From the NCBI RefSeq assembly GCF_029852145.1, contig NC_079974.1:23290082-23354081 (forward strand): 64,000 nucleotides of DNA, written 5' to 3'. This document shows positions 10,929-20,893 of the stretch, piece after piece (positions within the stretch are counted from its first letter, which is position 1; each line of letters starts with the position of its first letter). The translations under genes were made by a program, and so were the position numbers. The notes below the pieces were generated by a model. The model was not told where the DNA came from. It searched no databases and saw only the letters and a list, made by a program, of their open reading frames with translations. This DNA comes from Microplitis mediator. Taxonomy: Eukaryota; Arthropoda; Insecta; Hymenoptera; Braconidae.

Positions 10929-12065
10929 ATGGTAAGTACAATTATAAATTCTATTGCCTAAGGGACAGATAATAAAATCAATCATTTATTTTTTTTAATT
11001 ACAGGCGTCTTACTCAGAGGATCAACTCGCAGGTAAAATATTTCATGGCGACAGTTTTGTTTAGTGTTTTTTTTTTTTTTAAATATTTAAGACGTTAAAA
11101 AAATTACAAGAGAATGGAGCGGCGATGGCTGATGAGCTGGTTAACGTTGATCACTTTCGATGATGTTTAAATGGGGTCAAGAGTAAATAATCCGCGTCTT
11201 TAAACGAACCCCTACTCTGGCGATCCCTTAAATGCGTTATTGAGATTGAGAGCAAATAACCTTTTATAGACAAACATTTAGCAGAAGCGGGTATGGAGGT
11301 GGTCATATTGTCTCAACACTCTGGTATACTTAAGCTTTCAACTGGTGTAGTGGTAGCACCGGTTAAATATTTCATTTTTTAATCATTCGTCATCGAATAA
11401 GTGAGCGGTCAACTTGCTGTCGTCTGCGTTTTTTTAAATTTTTAAAATGTACGGGTTTAGTTATCAGGAGCTAACTCACAGAATGCTGTCATCAATTGAG
11501 GGTCTGATTAGTTGACTGCTAATTTTTTTTTTTTTAAATTATATTTTATATTTTATTTATTGTTTTTGTTTAGAATTCCAAGAAGCATTCCAGTTATTTG
11601 ACAGCCGCGGAGATGGGAAAATCCACGTCTCTCAAATAGGCGATGCCCTGCGGGCTTTGGGACAAAACCCTACGGAGTCAGACGTCAAAAAATTTACGCA
11701 CCAGCACAAACCAGATGAGCGCATAAGTTTTGAAGTATTTCTGCCAATCTATCAAGCCATTAGCAAATCACGTACTTCTGACACTGCTGATGATTTCATC
11801 GAGGGATTACGTCACTTTGATAAAGATGGAAATGGAATAATTTCCTCAGCTGAGTTGAGACACCTGCTGACTACACTCGGTACACTTGTTTATTTTTTTT
11901 TTTGGTTGAATGCACGTTTTTATTTTATAAATAATTATTTTATCTTTTGGTTTAACAGGAGAAAAATTGAGCGACGAAGAAGTCGAAACTCTGCTTGCTG
12001 GGAGTGAAGATTCCCAGGGAAATATTAATTACGAAGAGTTCGTTCGTCAAATTATGTGCGGCTAA
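10929..12065 (+). CDS. Mlc-c: Myosin essential light chain, non-muscle (Mlc-c)
   Basis: Four exons: 10929-10931 (only the ATG), 11005-11032, 11574-11879 and 11959-12065, giving 147 residues, the same length as Drosophila Mlc-c. The protein starts MASYSEDQLAEFQEAF and contains the family signatures ALGQNPTES, DERISFEVFLPIYQAI and HFDKDGNGIISSAELRHLL. EF-hand loops are seen at DSRGDGKI (degenerate) and DKDGNGIISSAE (best loop). Essential light chains bind the first IQ motif of myosin heavy chains and stabilise the lever arm; Mlc-c serves non-muscle myosin II and unconventional myosins. An exon holding only the start codon is common in calmodulin-family genes. Intron 2 (11033-11573) has an unexplained GC-richer block. 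Confidence 0.95.
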
Positions 12066-12142
12066 TTTATATATTAATTTAAAGTTAAGCAATTATTCCT
12101 AATGCATTTATTTAAATCATTTTTTTTCTTATTTTATCATTT

Positions 12143-12148
12143 AATAAA
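12143..12148 (+). terminator. Poly(A) signal for Mlc-c
   Basis: AATAAA 77 nt after the Mlc-c stop, in a T-rich context. It is the first canonical hexamer downstream. Confidence 0.5.
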
Positions 12149-12534
12149 AGTATATTATTATTATTACTATGTATTCATTTTATAAATAATTTACACTTTT
12201 AATTAATATATTTAATTACTTGCTATTAAAAGTTCGCAGTCAATTTTTTTATAAATTAATCGGGTATAAATAAAAATATTAGGAAATTTATACCAGTGGG
12301 TAATTAGTAAATCTAAGGAAATCATGAAATATTTAAATAGAATAAAAAATTTTTTTAATTTAATCTGGAGTAGAAATAATATAATAGACTCGGAAGTGAA
12401 ATTTTTAATTTTTTGATACTGAAAAAGGGGGTAAAATGGACACCACAAGAAATTTAATGACGATCCAGTTGTGAAATCTTTAACAGAATGAACTTCTAAA
12501 ACAATTTTTAAATAAATTTGTGTTCTATGTCCAT

Positions 12535-13060
12535 TAGGGTGCGCCAAAAAAAAGAAATAATTTTTTTTTCTTTAGTTACCGTGAAAATATCGTTAAGGAT
12601 GATAAAAAAAAAATTCTGGTAAAGTTTGAGCTCTCAATATTAATATTAAAAGGTGGCGCTTCGTGATTTTTGATTTCCCATTTAAATAACATGGAAAAAA
12701 AAAATTTTTTTAGTTTGGAATTTTCTACCTCGGCAATGGCTCGTTGTACGAATGAGCCCAGTATAAATTTTTGTAGGAAATTTAACGCTCTACAAAAAAA
12801 GTCTCTTATCATTTTTCGATAAATCTATCTGTTCAAAAGTTATTGGAGCTCGAAGTCAAGTTAGCATAAATTTCGAGATCTTTTTACTTTTTCGGCGAAA
12901 CTATCGGACTTATCATAAAATGTCATTCAAACTTTTTTGTAGACAATTTTATTTCCTACAAATTATTATTAATGAATTTTTTTCAAATTCTGCATTGTTT
13001 TCTATTTATTTCCTTTTTAATGCCAAGCTCCTATAAAAATAGTGTTCTGATCGATTTTAA
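12535..13060. mobile_element. Single-arm remnant of a large palindromic hAT-like element
   Basis: Starts TAGGGTGCGCCAAAAAAAAG and continues with blocks found in the left arms of 6809-7824 and 34081-35096 (ACGCTCTACAAAAAAAGTCT, CTGTTCAAAAGTTATTGGAG). The matching right arm is missing: the sequence passes into an unrelated repeat near 13060. It is a truncated or decayed copy. Confidence 0.65.
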
Positions 13061-14010
13061 TTAAATCTGGAGCAAAAATAATATGACTAGTAAGTAAAAT
13101 TATTAATTTCTTGTTACGGGGAAAGATGGGAGGGGTAAAATGGATACCACTAAAAAATTTGATGACGATCCGGTTATTAAATTTTTGAAAGAATGAATTT
13201 TCAACAAATTTGTGTTTCATGTCCATGTCATGTTGCTCTTGTATTTAAAACAAAATTACGGCCCATTTTGCCTCGGTTTTATCCACAGCTGAGACTGAAA
13301 TGTAGCAAAAATTTTTTAAATTAAATTTGGAGTAAAAATAATAAGACTAGTAAGTAAAATTATTAATTTCTTGTTACGGGGAAAGAAGGGAAAAGGCAAA
13401 ATAGACACAACTAAAAAAATTTATGACCATAAAGTTAGCAGACATTTAAAAATTTTTTGATTTTTTTTAACAAAAAAATAAATAAAAAAAAAATATTTTG
13501 AAAAATTGCACGTATAGTTTATTAAATTTCCGACATGTGCATTTTTAAAAAAATTTTTTTTTTTTTTTCATTATTTATCTGTCAAAAAAAATTTTTTTAA
13601 ATTTCAAATGTCTGCTAACTTTACTATCATAAAAAATTTACGATCCTGAAGCTGGCAGACATTTAAAAACTTTTGGATTTTTTTTTGAACAATTAAATTT
13701 GAAGAAAAAAATAACTAAAAATATGCACATGTAGAAAATTTAAAAGACTACAAGTGTAATTTTTAAAAATATTTTTTGTTTTTATAATTTATTGTTTTTT
13801 AAAAAATCCAAAAATTATTAGACGTCGGCTAATTTCAGTATCATAAAAATTTAATGACATGACCCAGTTATGAAATTTTTGACAGAATTAATTTCTAAAA
13901 AAATTAATTTTCAAATAAATTTGTGTTCTGCGTCCATGTCATGTTGCTCCTTTGTATTTAAAAAAACCACAGGCCATTTTGCCCCGGTTTAATCCACAGC
14001 TGAGACCAAA
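13060..14010. repeat. Degenerate duplicated segments plus two TAGCAGAC palindromes
   Basis: The word TTTCTTGTTACGGGGAAAGA recurs at about 13109 and 13366, together with copies of AATAATA-AGACTAGTAAGTAAA. The word GGCCATTTTGCC-CGGTT-ATCCACAGCTGAGAC recurs at about 13260 and 13972, so a segment has been duplicated. Two 200-bp palindromes (about 13421-13632 and 13643-13852) of the TAGCAGAC family are inserted. No gene is visible. Confidence 0.55.
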
Positions 14011-14029
14011 CTGTAGCAAAAAATAGTCA

Positions 14030-14534
14030 GTGTCAGTACTGTCAGCACTATACCTAGAGCACGATGTGACTCACATTGATCTACCACGTGATCTGCAGCA
14101 GATATACGTACACGCGCCCCCCTTTCCACCCACGAGGCCACGAAGCACGAGCACACTAGCGAGATCTTTAGTTACTTCACCACTACCAGGAACCAGAGCA
14201 ACAGCAACAGCAACTACGATTAAAAGCGACCATTTTGATTGTTGGAACTGCGACATCCCACATCCTCAATAAAATACGCATTATCATTTAATGTATATCT
14301 CTGTTGAGTAGTTTATCTCGTGAGTATTTACAATTGATTACAGGTGTTATTAAACTTATCAGTTATTTTAATTATTTAACAACTAAAGATCATATTTATT
14401 TGTATCACCATTTAGCTAAAAAAACGTTAACTGCGTACAAAATATATATAAAACGTGTCCATTGTTCGTTTCTGAACGACACCATTCACGCCTACCAGTC
14501 ATTTAAACAATCAAGATTTTACGAAAAAAAAAGT
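14030..14534 (+). other. Probable 5' UTR region of the antizyme gene
   Basis: Positions 14030-14290 are clearly GC-richer than the flanks (CA and CG-rich, ATTTTGATTG), which suits a promoter or leader exon. A GT donor candidate lies at 14328 (CTCGTGAGTATT), and an acceptor candidate at 14343 lies too close to pair with it. The frame open from 14304 runs into the first coding exon of the antizyme. Exact transcript boundaries cannot be read from sequence. Confidence 0.35.
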
Positions 14535-14910
14535 ATGAATTTTAGTTCTTATTTTTCGTTAATTAATTGGGAAAGTAATCAAGACGAAATAATGCCTAGT
14601 TTAATTTCAAATAATAATTGGTAAGTTTTTTTATTATTTTACTTTTTTTTATTTATATTATTATTTTATTTCTCCATATTTCGTTTTATTTTTTTATCAA
14701 TCGTCGCCATTTTGTTTTTAAAATTTATATATATATATAAATATATATGAACAATATCCCAAAATAAACTGTCAATTAAAAAAGAATAATTTACAAATTA
14801 AATATTGATACAATGCATATTTATAGTCATTAAATCAATACATAAATTTTGAAATATATGACATATTTTTTATTAAATTTAAATAAATTATATAATGCAT
14901 TTGAAAGTAC

Positions 14911-14955
<45 letters not shown>

Positions 14956-17900
14956 AATAACAGAAGTATTAATGAGTGAAATTGTAGCAGACAGACAAAT
15001 TTTATGATTCTGAAGTTAGCAGACAATTCAAAATTTTTGGATTTTTTTTTTATCAATTAAATTTGAAAAAAAAAAAAAAAAAAACTAAAAATATGCACAT
15101 GTAGAAAATTTAAAAAACTACAGGTGCAATTTTTTCAAATTTTTGTCTTTTCAAATTTACCGCCTCAAATAAAATCCAAAAATAATTAGATGTCTGCTAA
15201 CTTTATGATCCTACAAATTTTAAATTATTATTAAATGGAGTAAATAATTGAAAGAATAAAATTTTAAAAAAATGGACATTTCAAAAATTTAAAAATTAAT
15301 ATGTGCATTTTTTTATAAATATTTTTTTAAAAATTATTTACTCTACTTATTTATAATTTAAAATTTTTATGTTTGCTACGTTCAGTGAGTGTGAATATGA
15401 TATGATTCTGAAGTTAGCAGACATCCAATTATTTTTGGATTTTATTTGAGGCGGTAAATTTGAAAAGAAAAAAATTTGAAAAAATTACACCTGTAGTTTT
15501 TTAAATTTTCTACATGTGCATATTTTTAGTTTTTTTTTTTTTCTTCAAATTTAATTGTTCAAAAAAAATCAAAAAATTTTGAATTGTCTGCTAACTTCAG
15601 GATCATGAATATGATCCTGAAGTTAGCAGACAATTTAAAATTTTCGGATTTTTTTTTCAACAAATCAATTACAAAAAAATAAAAAATAAAAATATGCTCA
15701 TGTAGAAAATTTAAAATACTGCAGGTGCAGGTTTTTTATTTTTTTTTTTTACAATTTGCCATCTAAAAAAAAATCCAAAAATTATTAGACGTCGGCTAAC
15801 TTCAGTATCACAGTGTGAAGAAGTAGACGTCAGACAAATTTAAAATTATAAATAAATATCGTAAATAATTAATGAAATAAAATTTGAAAAAATGCGCATT
15901 TACAAAATTTAAAAATTAATAAGTGCATTTTTTATAAACATCTTTTTAAAAATTATTTACTCTTATTTACAATTTTAAATTTGTCTGATGTCTGCTACAT
16001 TCACTCATAAGTATTAACGTCATCAAAAATATATATGAAGAAAAGCTGAAAAATAATCTTATTTATATAAATACTTGAAGGTAACTGATAATGTTATCAG
16101 TAGCTCGTTATCATCAATAAGATTAGAAAAAAAAAACTACTAGTCACAAGTTTTATTAAATAGGAGTTTAAATTAAAAATAAAAATATTTGAGCGGCTAT
16201 TAAAATATATGATAAATAAAATATGAACGTGATATTGAGACATAATAAATTGGCTTTATTGTTGTTGATGATGATGATCTAGACTCGTGTTTGTAGTCAA
16301 TTGTCTATTGACTCTATTTTAAGATACGGTCTGAGCTTTCGTTGACTTGTCGAAAATAAATCAGCTGATTAATTAATTTTTTTTTTGTTTCATCAATAAG
16401 TGATTCGATTAAAAGTATGGAGGATAGTTTAGAAGAGAACAATGGACAGCAGCAATATTATTCCATAACGCTGGGAGTGGGGCCTCTGTGGTGGTCCTGA
16501 TGCGCCCCATGCCGCATTGTCTGTATCTGCAGTCAACACAGAGAGCCGCGGTGTGGGGATTAAGCAGAGTCAGCTCTCTGTGAGCTCACACATTGTATCA
16601 GTCAGTTGTTGTTCTTACTATTATTATTATTATTAACGGTAATTGCTATTGATTGTTTAATTTTTACTCATCAATGTTCTGGTTGTAGGAGGAAGAATTG
16701 TTGAAAGCGGTAAAAAGAAACGAGTCACTTCGCCTCGCCTTTACTCTACATTTGACAGAAACAACTTCTGTAGAATGGGAAACAATAATCTGGCGTGGAA
16801 CACTTTATATCCGGGTTCCAAGTTGTCTTCTACCAGAGGGTTCGAAAGAGGGATTCGTTTCTCTTCTTGAATACGCTGAAGAAACACTAAATTGCAAAAA
16901 TGTTGTCATTTGTCTACGTAAAGATCGTACGGATCGAGGTAATTTTTTTGTTTTTATTTTATTGTTTACTCAGAAAAAAAATATTTATGTTATTGAGTAA
17001 ATATGATATGATAGTGAAGTTAGCAGACGATTAAAAATTTTGGATTCGTTTTTTAAAAAATCAATTACAAAAAAAATTATCCTGAAGTTAATAGATAATT
17101 AGGAATTTTCGGATTTTTTTTTACCGATTCAATTTCAAAAAATAAAAAAAATAAAAAAATGCACATGTAGAAAATTTTAAAAACTACGGGTGCAATTTTT
17201 TCAAATATTTTTTTTTTCATAATTTATCGTTTAAAAAAGAACTCAAAAATTATTGGAGGTCGGCTAACTTCAGTATCACACAAAAAAATAAGAAATGAAA
17301 ATATGCATGTGTAGAAAATTTTAAAAACTACAGGTGCAATTTTTTCAAATATTTTTTTTTTTTTTATAATTTACTGTGTAAAAAAAAAAAAAAATTATTA
17401 GACGTCGGCTAATTTCAATAGAATAAAAAATATATGGTACTGAAGTTAGCCGACATCTTATAGTTTTTGGATTACTTTTAAAAATAATAAATTATAAAAA
17501 AAAAATATTTAAAAAAATTGCACCTATAGAATTTAAAATTTTCTACATGTGCATATTTTTTTTTTTTATTTTTTTGTAATCAATTTGTTGAAAAAAAAAT
17601 CCGAAAATTGTTAACTGTCTGTTAACTTACGACCCTGAAGTTAGCAGACAATTAAAAATTTTTTGATTTTTTTTTACCAATTAAATTTGGAGAAAAAGAA
17701 AAAACTAAAAATATGCACATGTAGAAAATTTCAAAGACTATAAGAGCAATTTTTTCAAATATTTTTTTTTTATAATTTCTCGCTTAAAAAAAATCTAAAA
17801 ATTATTAGACGTCGGCTAACTTCAGTATCATGTTAACTTCAGGATCATAAATATGATACTGAAATTAGCCGGCGTCTAATAATTTTTTTAAAAACGAGGC

Positions 17901-18412
17901 ATTACAGAAAAAAAATTTTTTAAGAAATTGCACCTGTAGTTTTTTAAATTTTCTACATGTGCATTTTTTTTACTTCTAATTAATCAATTAATAAAAAATT
18001 CTACTAACATTTTTTTGAAAATAATTTTTTCTCAGTATTTCTAATTACGATCCTGAAGTTAGCAGACAATTAAAAATTTTAGGATTTTATTTTGAACATT
18101 TAAATTTAAAAAAAAAAAAAAAAATCAAAAAATGCACACGTAGAAAATTCAAAAAACTACAGGTGCAATTTTTTCAAATTTTTGTTTTTTTATAATTTAC
18201 TGTCTAAAATCCAAAAATTATTAAACGTCGGCTAACTTCAGGATCATTTCTAATTATTATAATATTAGTAATAATAATAATTTTAATTTGCAGCAATGCT
18301 GGTTCGTACCTTCATGTTCTTGGGCTTTACAGTTTTGCCACCAAACCATTCACTAGTACCACCAAATTGCGATCCGGGTAATCTTTACATGCTTTACACA
18401 GTCGACGAGTAA
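14535..18412 (+). CDS. Oda: Ornithine decarboxylase antizyme (programmed +1 frameshift)
   Basis: Segments 14535-14620, 16401-16497, then +1 shift, 16499-16579, 16689-16938 and 18294-18412 give 210 residues. ORF0 encodes 61 residues ending GVGPLWWS followed by TGA. Skipping one T continues in frame as DAPHAALSVSAVN. The downstream exons carry the antizyme core: GTLYIRVPSCLLPEGSKEGF, SLLEYAEETLNCKNVVICL, RTFMFLGF and a C-terminal LYMLYTVDE. Antizyme binds ornithine decarboxylase monomers, directs them to the proteasome without ubiquitin and blocks polyamine uptake. Polyamines raise frameshifting, giving feedback control. The upstream exon 14535-14620 is supported by phase and by the usual ORF0 length; a start at 16417 would give 176 residues. 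Introns 1 and 3 are packed with 200-bp palindromes. Confidence 0.93.
14968..16010. repeat. Cluster of palindromic MITEs in antizyme intron 1
   Basis: Three family-1 palindromes (ends TGATCCTGAAGTTAGCAGAC-like) lie at about 15003-15212, 15397-15605 and 15608-15812. Two family-2 elements (ends GTGAATGTAGCAGAC-like) lie at 14968-15395 (interrupted by the first family-1 copy) and 15815-16010. Each has an internal GCACATGTAG / CTACAGGTGC or GCATTT / AAATGC dyad. A (TTA)n run precedes them at 14909-14955. Confidence 0.75.
16492..16504 (+). promoter_or_regulatory. +1 ribosomal frameshift site of antizyme (TGG TCC TGA TGC)
   Basis: TCC (16495-16497) is followed by the zero-frame stop TGA (16498-16500). 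The conserved antizyme shift site is UCC-UGA-U: the ribosome pauses at UGA and slips forward one base, reading GAT as the next codon. The GC-rich 3' side (16501-16560) could hold the stimulatory structure, which I have not folded. Confidence 0.9.
16998..18246. repeat. Head-to-tail cluster of family-1 palindromes in antizyme intron 3
   Basis: Full copies lie at about 17078-17282, 17435-17630, 17627-17832 and 18048-18246, with truncated copies at 16998-17075, 17283-17430 and 17850-18035. Each full copy opens with CTGAAGTTAGC and closes with GCTAACTTCAG. Neighbouring copies abut within a few bases. Together they make up almost the whole intron 16939-18293. Confidence 0.75.
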
Positions 18413-19019
18413 TTACCTTAAGTACTTTCTCAAGTTTATTGTCACCATTAAATCATAATTTAAAATTACAATATTCCTAATCAAGATATAAACTTTAGTC
18501 GATAATTGCAACCAATAAACTTGAGAAAATATTTATTCTCGTCAGCAAGCATTTGTGTTAATTAAAAAAATTAGAAAATTGGTAAACAAATGACAACTAA
18601 TTAAGTAAATTAAAGTAAAGGGTTTATAGTTATAAATGTAGTAAAACTTATATAAGTATAACAAGTTTTAACAATTCTTCTCGATGATACATGAAAAATG
18701 TGATTTGTTAAATCAAGCTCACAGAAACATCATTATTATTATTAAATCTCACACTAAAATGGCTTAAGCGATTCCAAAGGTGCCTCTTGTGACTTACTTA
18801 ATCATCCGCCACCACGACGCCAAGATATCACGCGCCAATAATAATAATTACAGCTATTTATTTATTGTTTATTAATGGTAAATCTCATTATTAATTTCGT
18901 GGCATATTGGGACACTCCTTCAATTTATTTATAACTTTTATTTTACCTCACAAAATTTTTTTCATCTCCGGGCAGATTTAAATTATAATTTTATATCACA
19001 GTAATATATTCGACCGCGT
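18413..19019 (+). other. Antizyme 3' UTR and flank
   Basis: AT-rich sequence after the antizyme stop. One oddity is a near-dyad: CTTAAGTACTTTCTCAAG at 18417 and CAATAAACTTGAGAAAATAT at 18513. I see no other gene or repeat. Confidence 0.3.
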
Positions 19020-20060
19020 ACATAAATGTTATATATGTGACACAAGTTTTTTTTATTATATATGTGACATATAGTTTTTATGTGTGACACATATGTTACA
19101 TATATGGCATATATGTTACATGTGTTTCATATATGTGACGCATATATCACATGTGACATGTCTGACATGTTAAGTATGTGACATATATGTTTTATGTGTG
19201 AAACATTTTAAATATGTGACATATATGTTATATGTGTGGCATATATGTGTGACACAACAAATGTGACATATCTGACATATATTGAGTATGTGACATATAT
19301 GTTATATGTGTGACACATATAACAAATGTGACATATCTGACATGTTGAGTATGTGACATATATGTTATATGTGTGAAACATTTTATATATGTGACATATA
19401 TGTTCTATGTGTGAAATATTTTATATGTGACATATATGTTATATGTGTGACACATATAACAAATGTGACATATCTGACATGTTGAGTATGTGACATATAT
19501 GTTATATGTGTGAAACATTTTATATATGTGACATATATGTTATATGTGTGACACATAACAAATGTGACATCTGACATATGTTGAGTATGTGACATATATG
19601 TTCTATGTGTGAAATATTTTATATGTGACATATATGTTATATGTGTGGCATATATGTGTGACACATATAACAAATGTGACATATCTGACATGTTGAGTAT
19701 GTGACATATATGTTATATGTGTGACACATAACAAATGTGACATATCTGACATATGTTTAGTATGTGACATATATGTTCTATGTGTGAAATATTTTATGTA
19801 TGTGACATATATGTTCTATGTGTGAAATATTTTACATATGTGACATATCTGACGTATGTTGAGTATGTGACATATATGTTCTATGTGTGAAATATTTTAT
19901 ATATGTGACATATATGTTATATGTGTGAAACATATGTTATAAATGTTACATATGTTAAATATGTGACGTATATTATTAATGTGACATTCGTTTAGTATGT
20001 GGCATAAATTTTATATGTGAAATATGTTATATATGTAACACATTATATATGTTACCCTAT
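19020..20060. repeat. Minisatellite of GTGACATATATGTTATATGT words
   Basis: About 1 kb of imperfect tandem repeats built from GTGACATATATGTTATATGT, GTGAAACATTTTATA and AACAAATGTGACATATCTGA. A higher-order unit of roughly 60-120 bp is visible. The array is open in one minus-strand frame (a Ser-His-Ile-Tyr repeat translation), which is a by-product of the period rather than a gene. Confidence 0.85.
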
Positions 20061-20893
20061 TTAATATCGACGTCTAAAATATCAGTTTCCTGTAATTTTG
20101 TTGCGAATATTTTGTCCCCAGATAAAAATTAAAATTAATTAATTAATTACTTGCTTTTAGTGAATCCCAATAAATTAATTACTGAGAATTAGCATTAATA
20201 AAGGCGGTTTCTGTGTTGACTCATGCAGATACTTGAAGTAATGATAAAAAATATGATATATATATGATAAAAAATTTTAAAAAATCTAAAAAAAAATTAC
20301 AAAAAAAAATTTTGTGTTAGTAGATTATGAATTTTTAGTGTAGAATTAGAATCCAATTTAAATAATTGGCTTAATATTCAGCATAAACAATTTAAATATT
20401 AATGTTTAATGTAACACTAATTACATGTATGTTTTACTTATTATTATTATTATTATTTTTTTTTTCTCATTATTTTACTGTTCCAATTTAATTTGTAATA
20501 ACTATACATTCAATCATAATAAATAATTTAGATATATAAAGATAAATGCTTATTATATTCTTTATTATTAATTATCGATTATCATTATTATCATTAATGG
20601 CTATAAAAATGTACGCCCATTATATTGACTATCATTTATAGGTAATGAGGGAATGAATATATTATTGCTAAATAAAAAAACTTAATAGTTTTAAAATGTT
20701 TTTGTTATTTATCAATAGTTACACAAAAAATTAATTAAATCCGATTTAAATGTAATTATTAATATTTGTTATGAAAAAAGTAAGCACTGAATGGAGTGTG
20801 CGTGTGAATATGAGTGATACACAAATTTATTTTTATTGACACTATTTATTAAATGTCAACTCGACAAATCCCTTTAGGAGTTTTTTTTTTAAA
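20061..20893. other. Intergenic AT-rich stretch between antizyme and row
   Basis: Contains short TTA/ATA runs and no open frame, inverted element or GC-rich patch that I can support. It probably contains the row 3' UTR at its right end. Confidence 0.3.

Noticed and set aside
11340..11365. tRNA-like A box (TGGTGTAGTGG) in Mlc-c intron 2
   Set aside because: No B box (GGTTCGA) at the right distance and no cloverleaf arms that I can pair. Chance match.
14304..14534. Longer antizyme ORF0 starting at 14304
   Set aside because: The frame is open, but the composition is not protein-like and ORF0 would be much longer than in other animals. I prefer the ATG at 14535, though it is not proven.
19383..19691. 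102-codon minus-strand frame rich in Ser, His, Ile, Tyr
   Set aside because: It is the translation of the GTGACATATATG minisatellite, with a period compatible with an open frame. It has no start context and no protein-like sequence.
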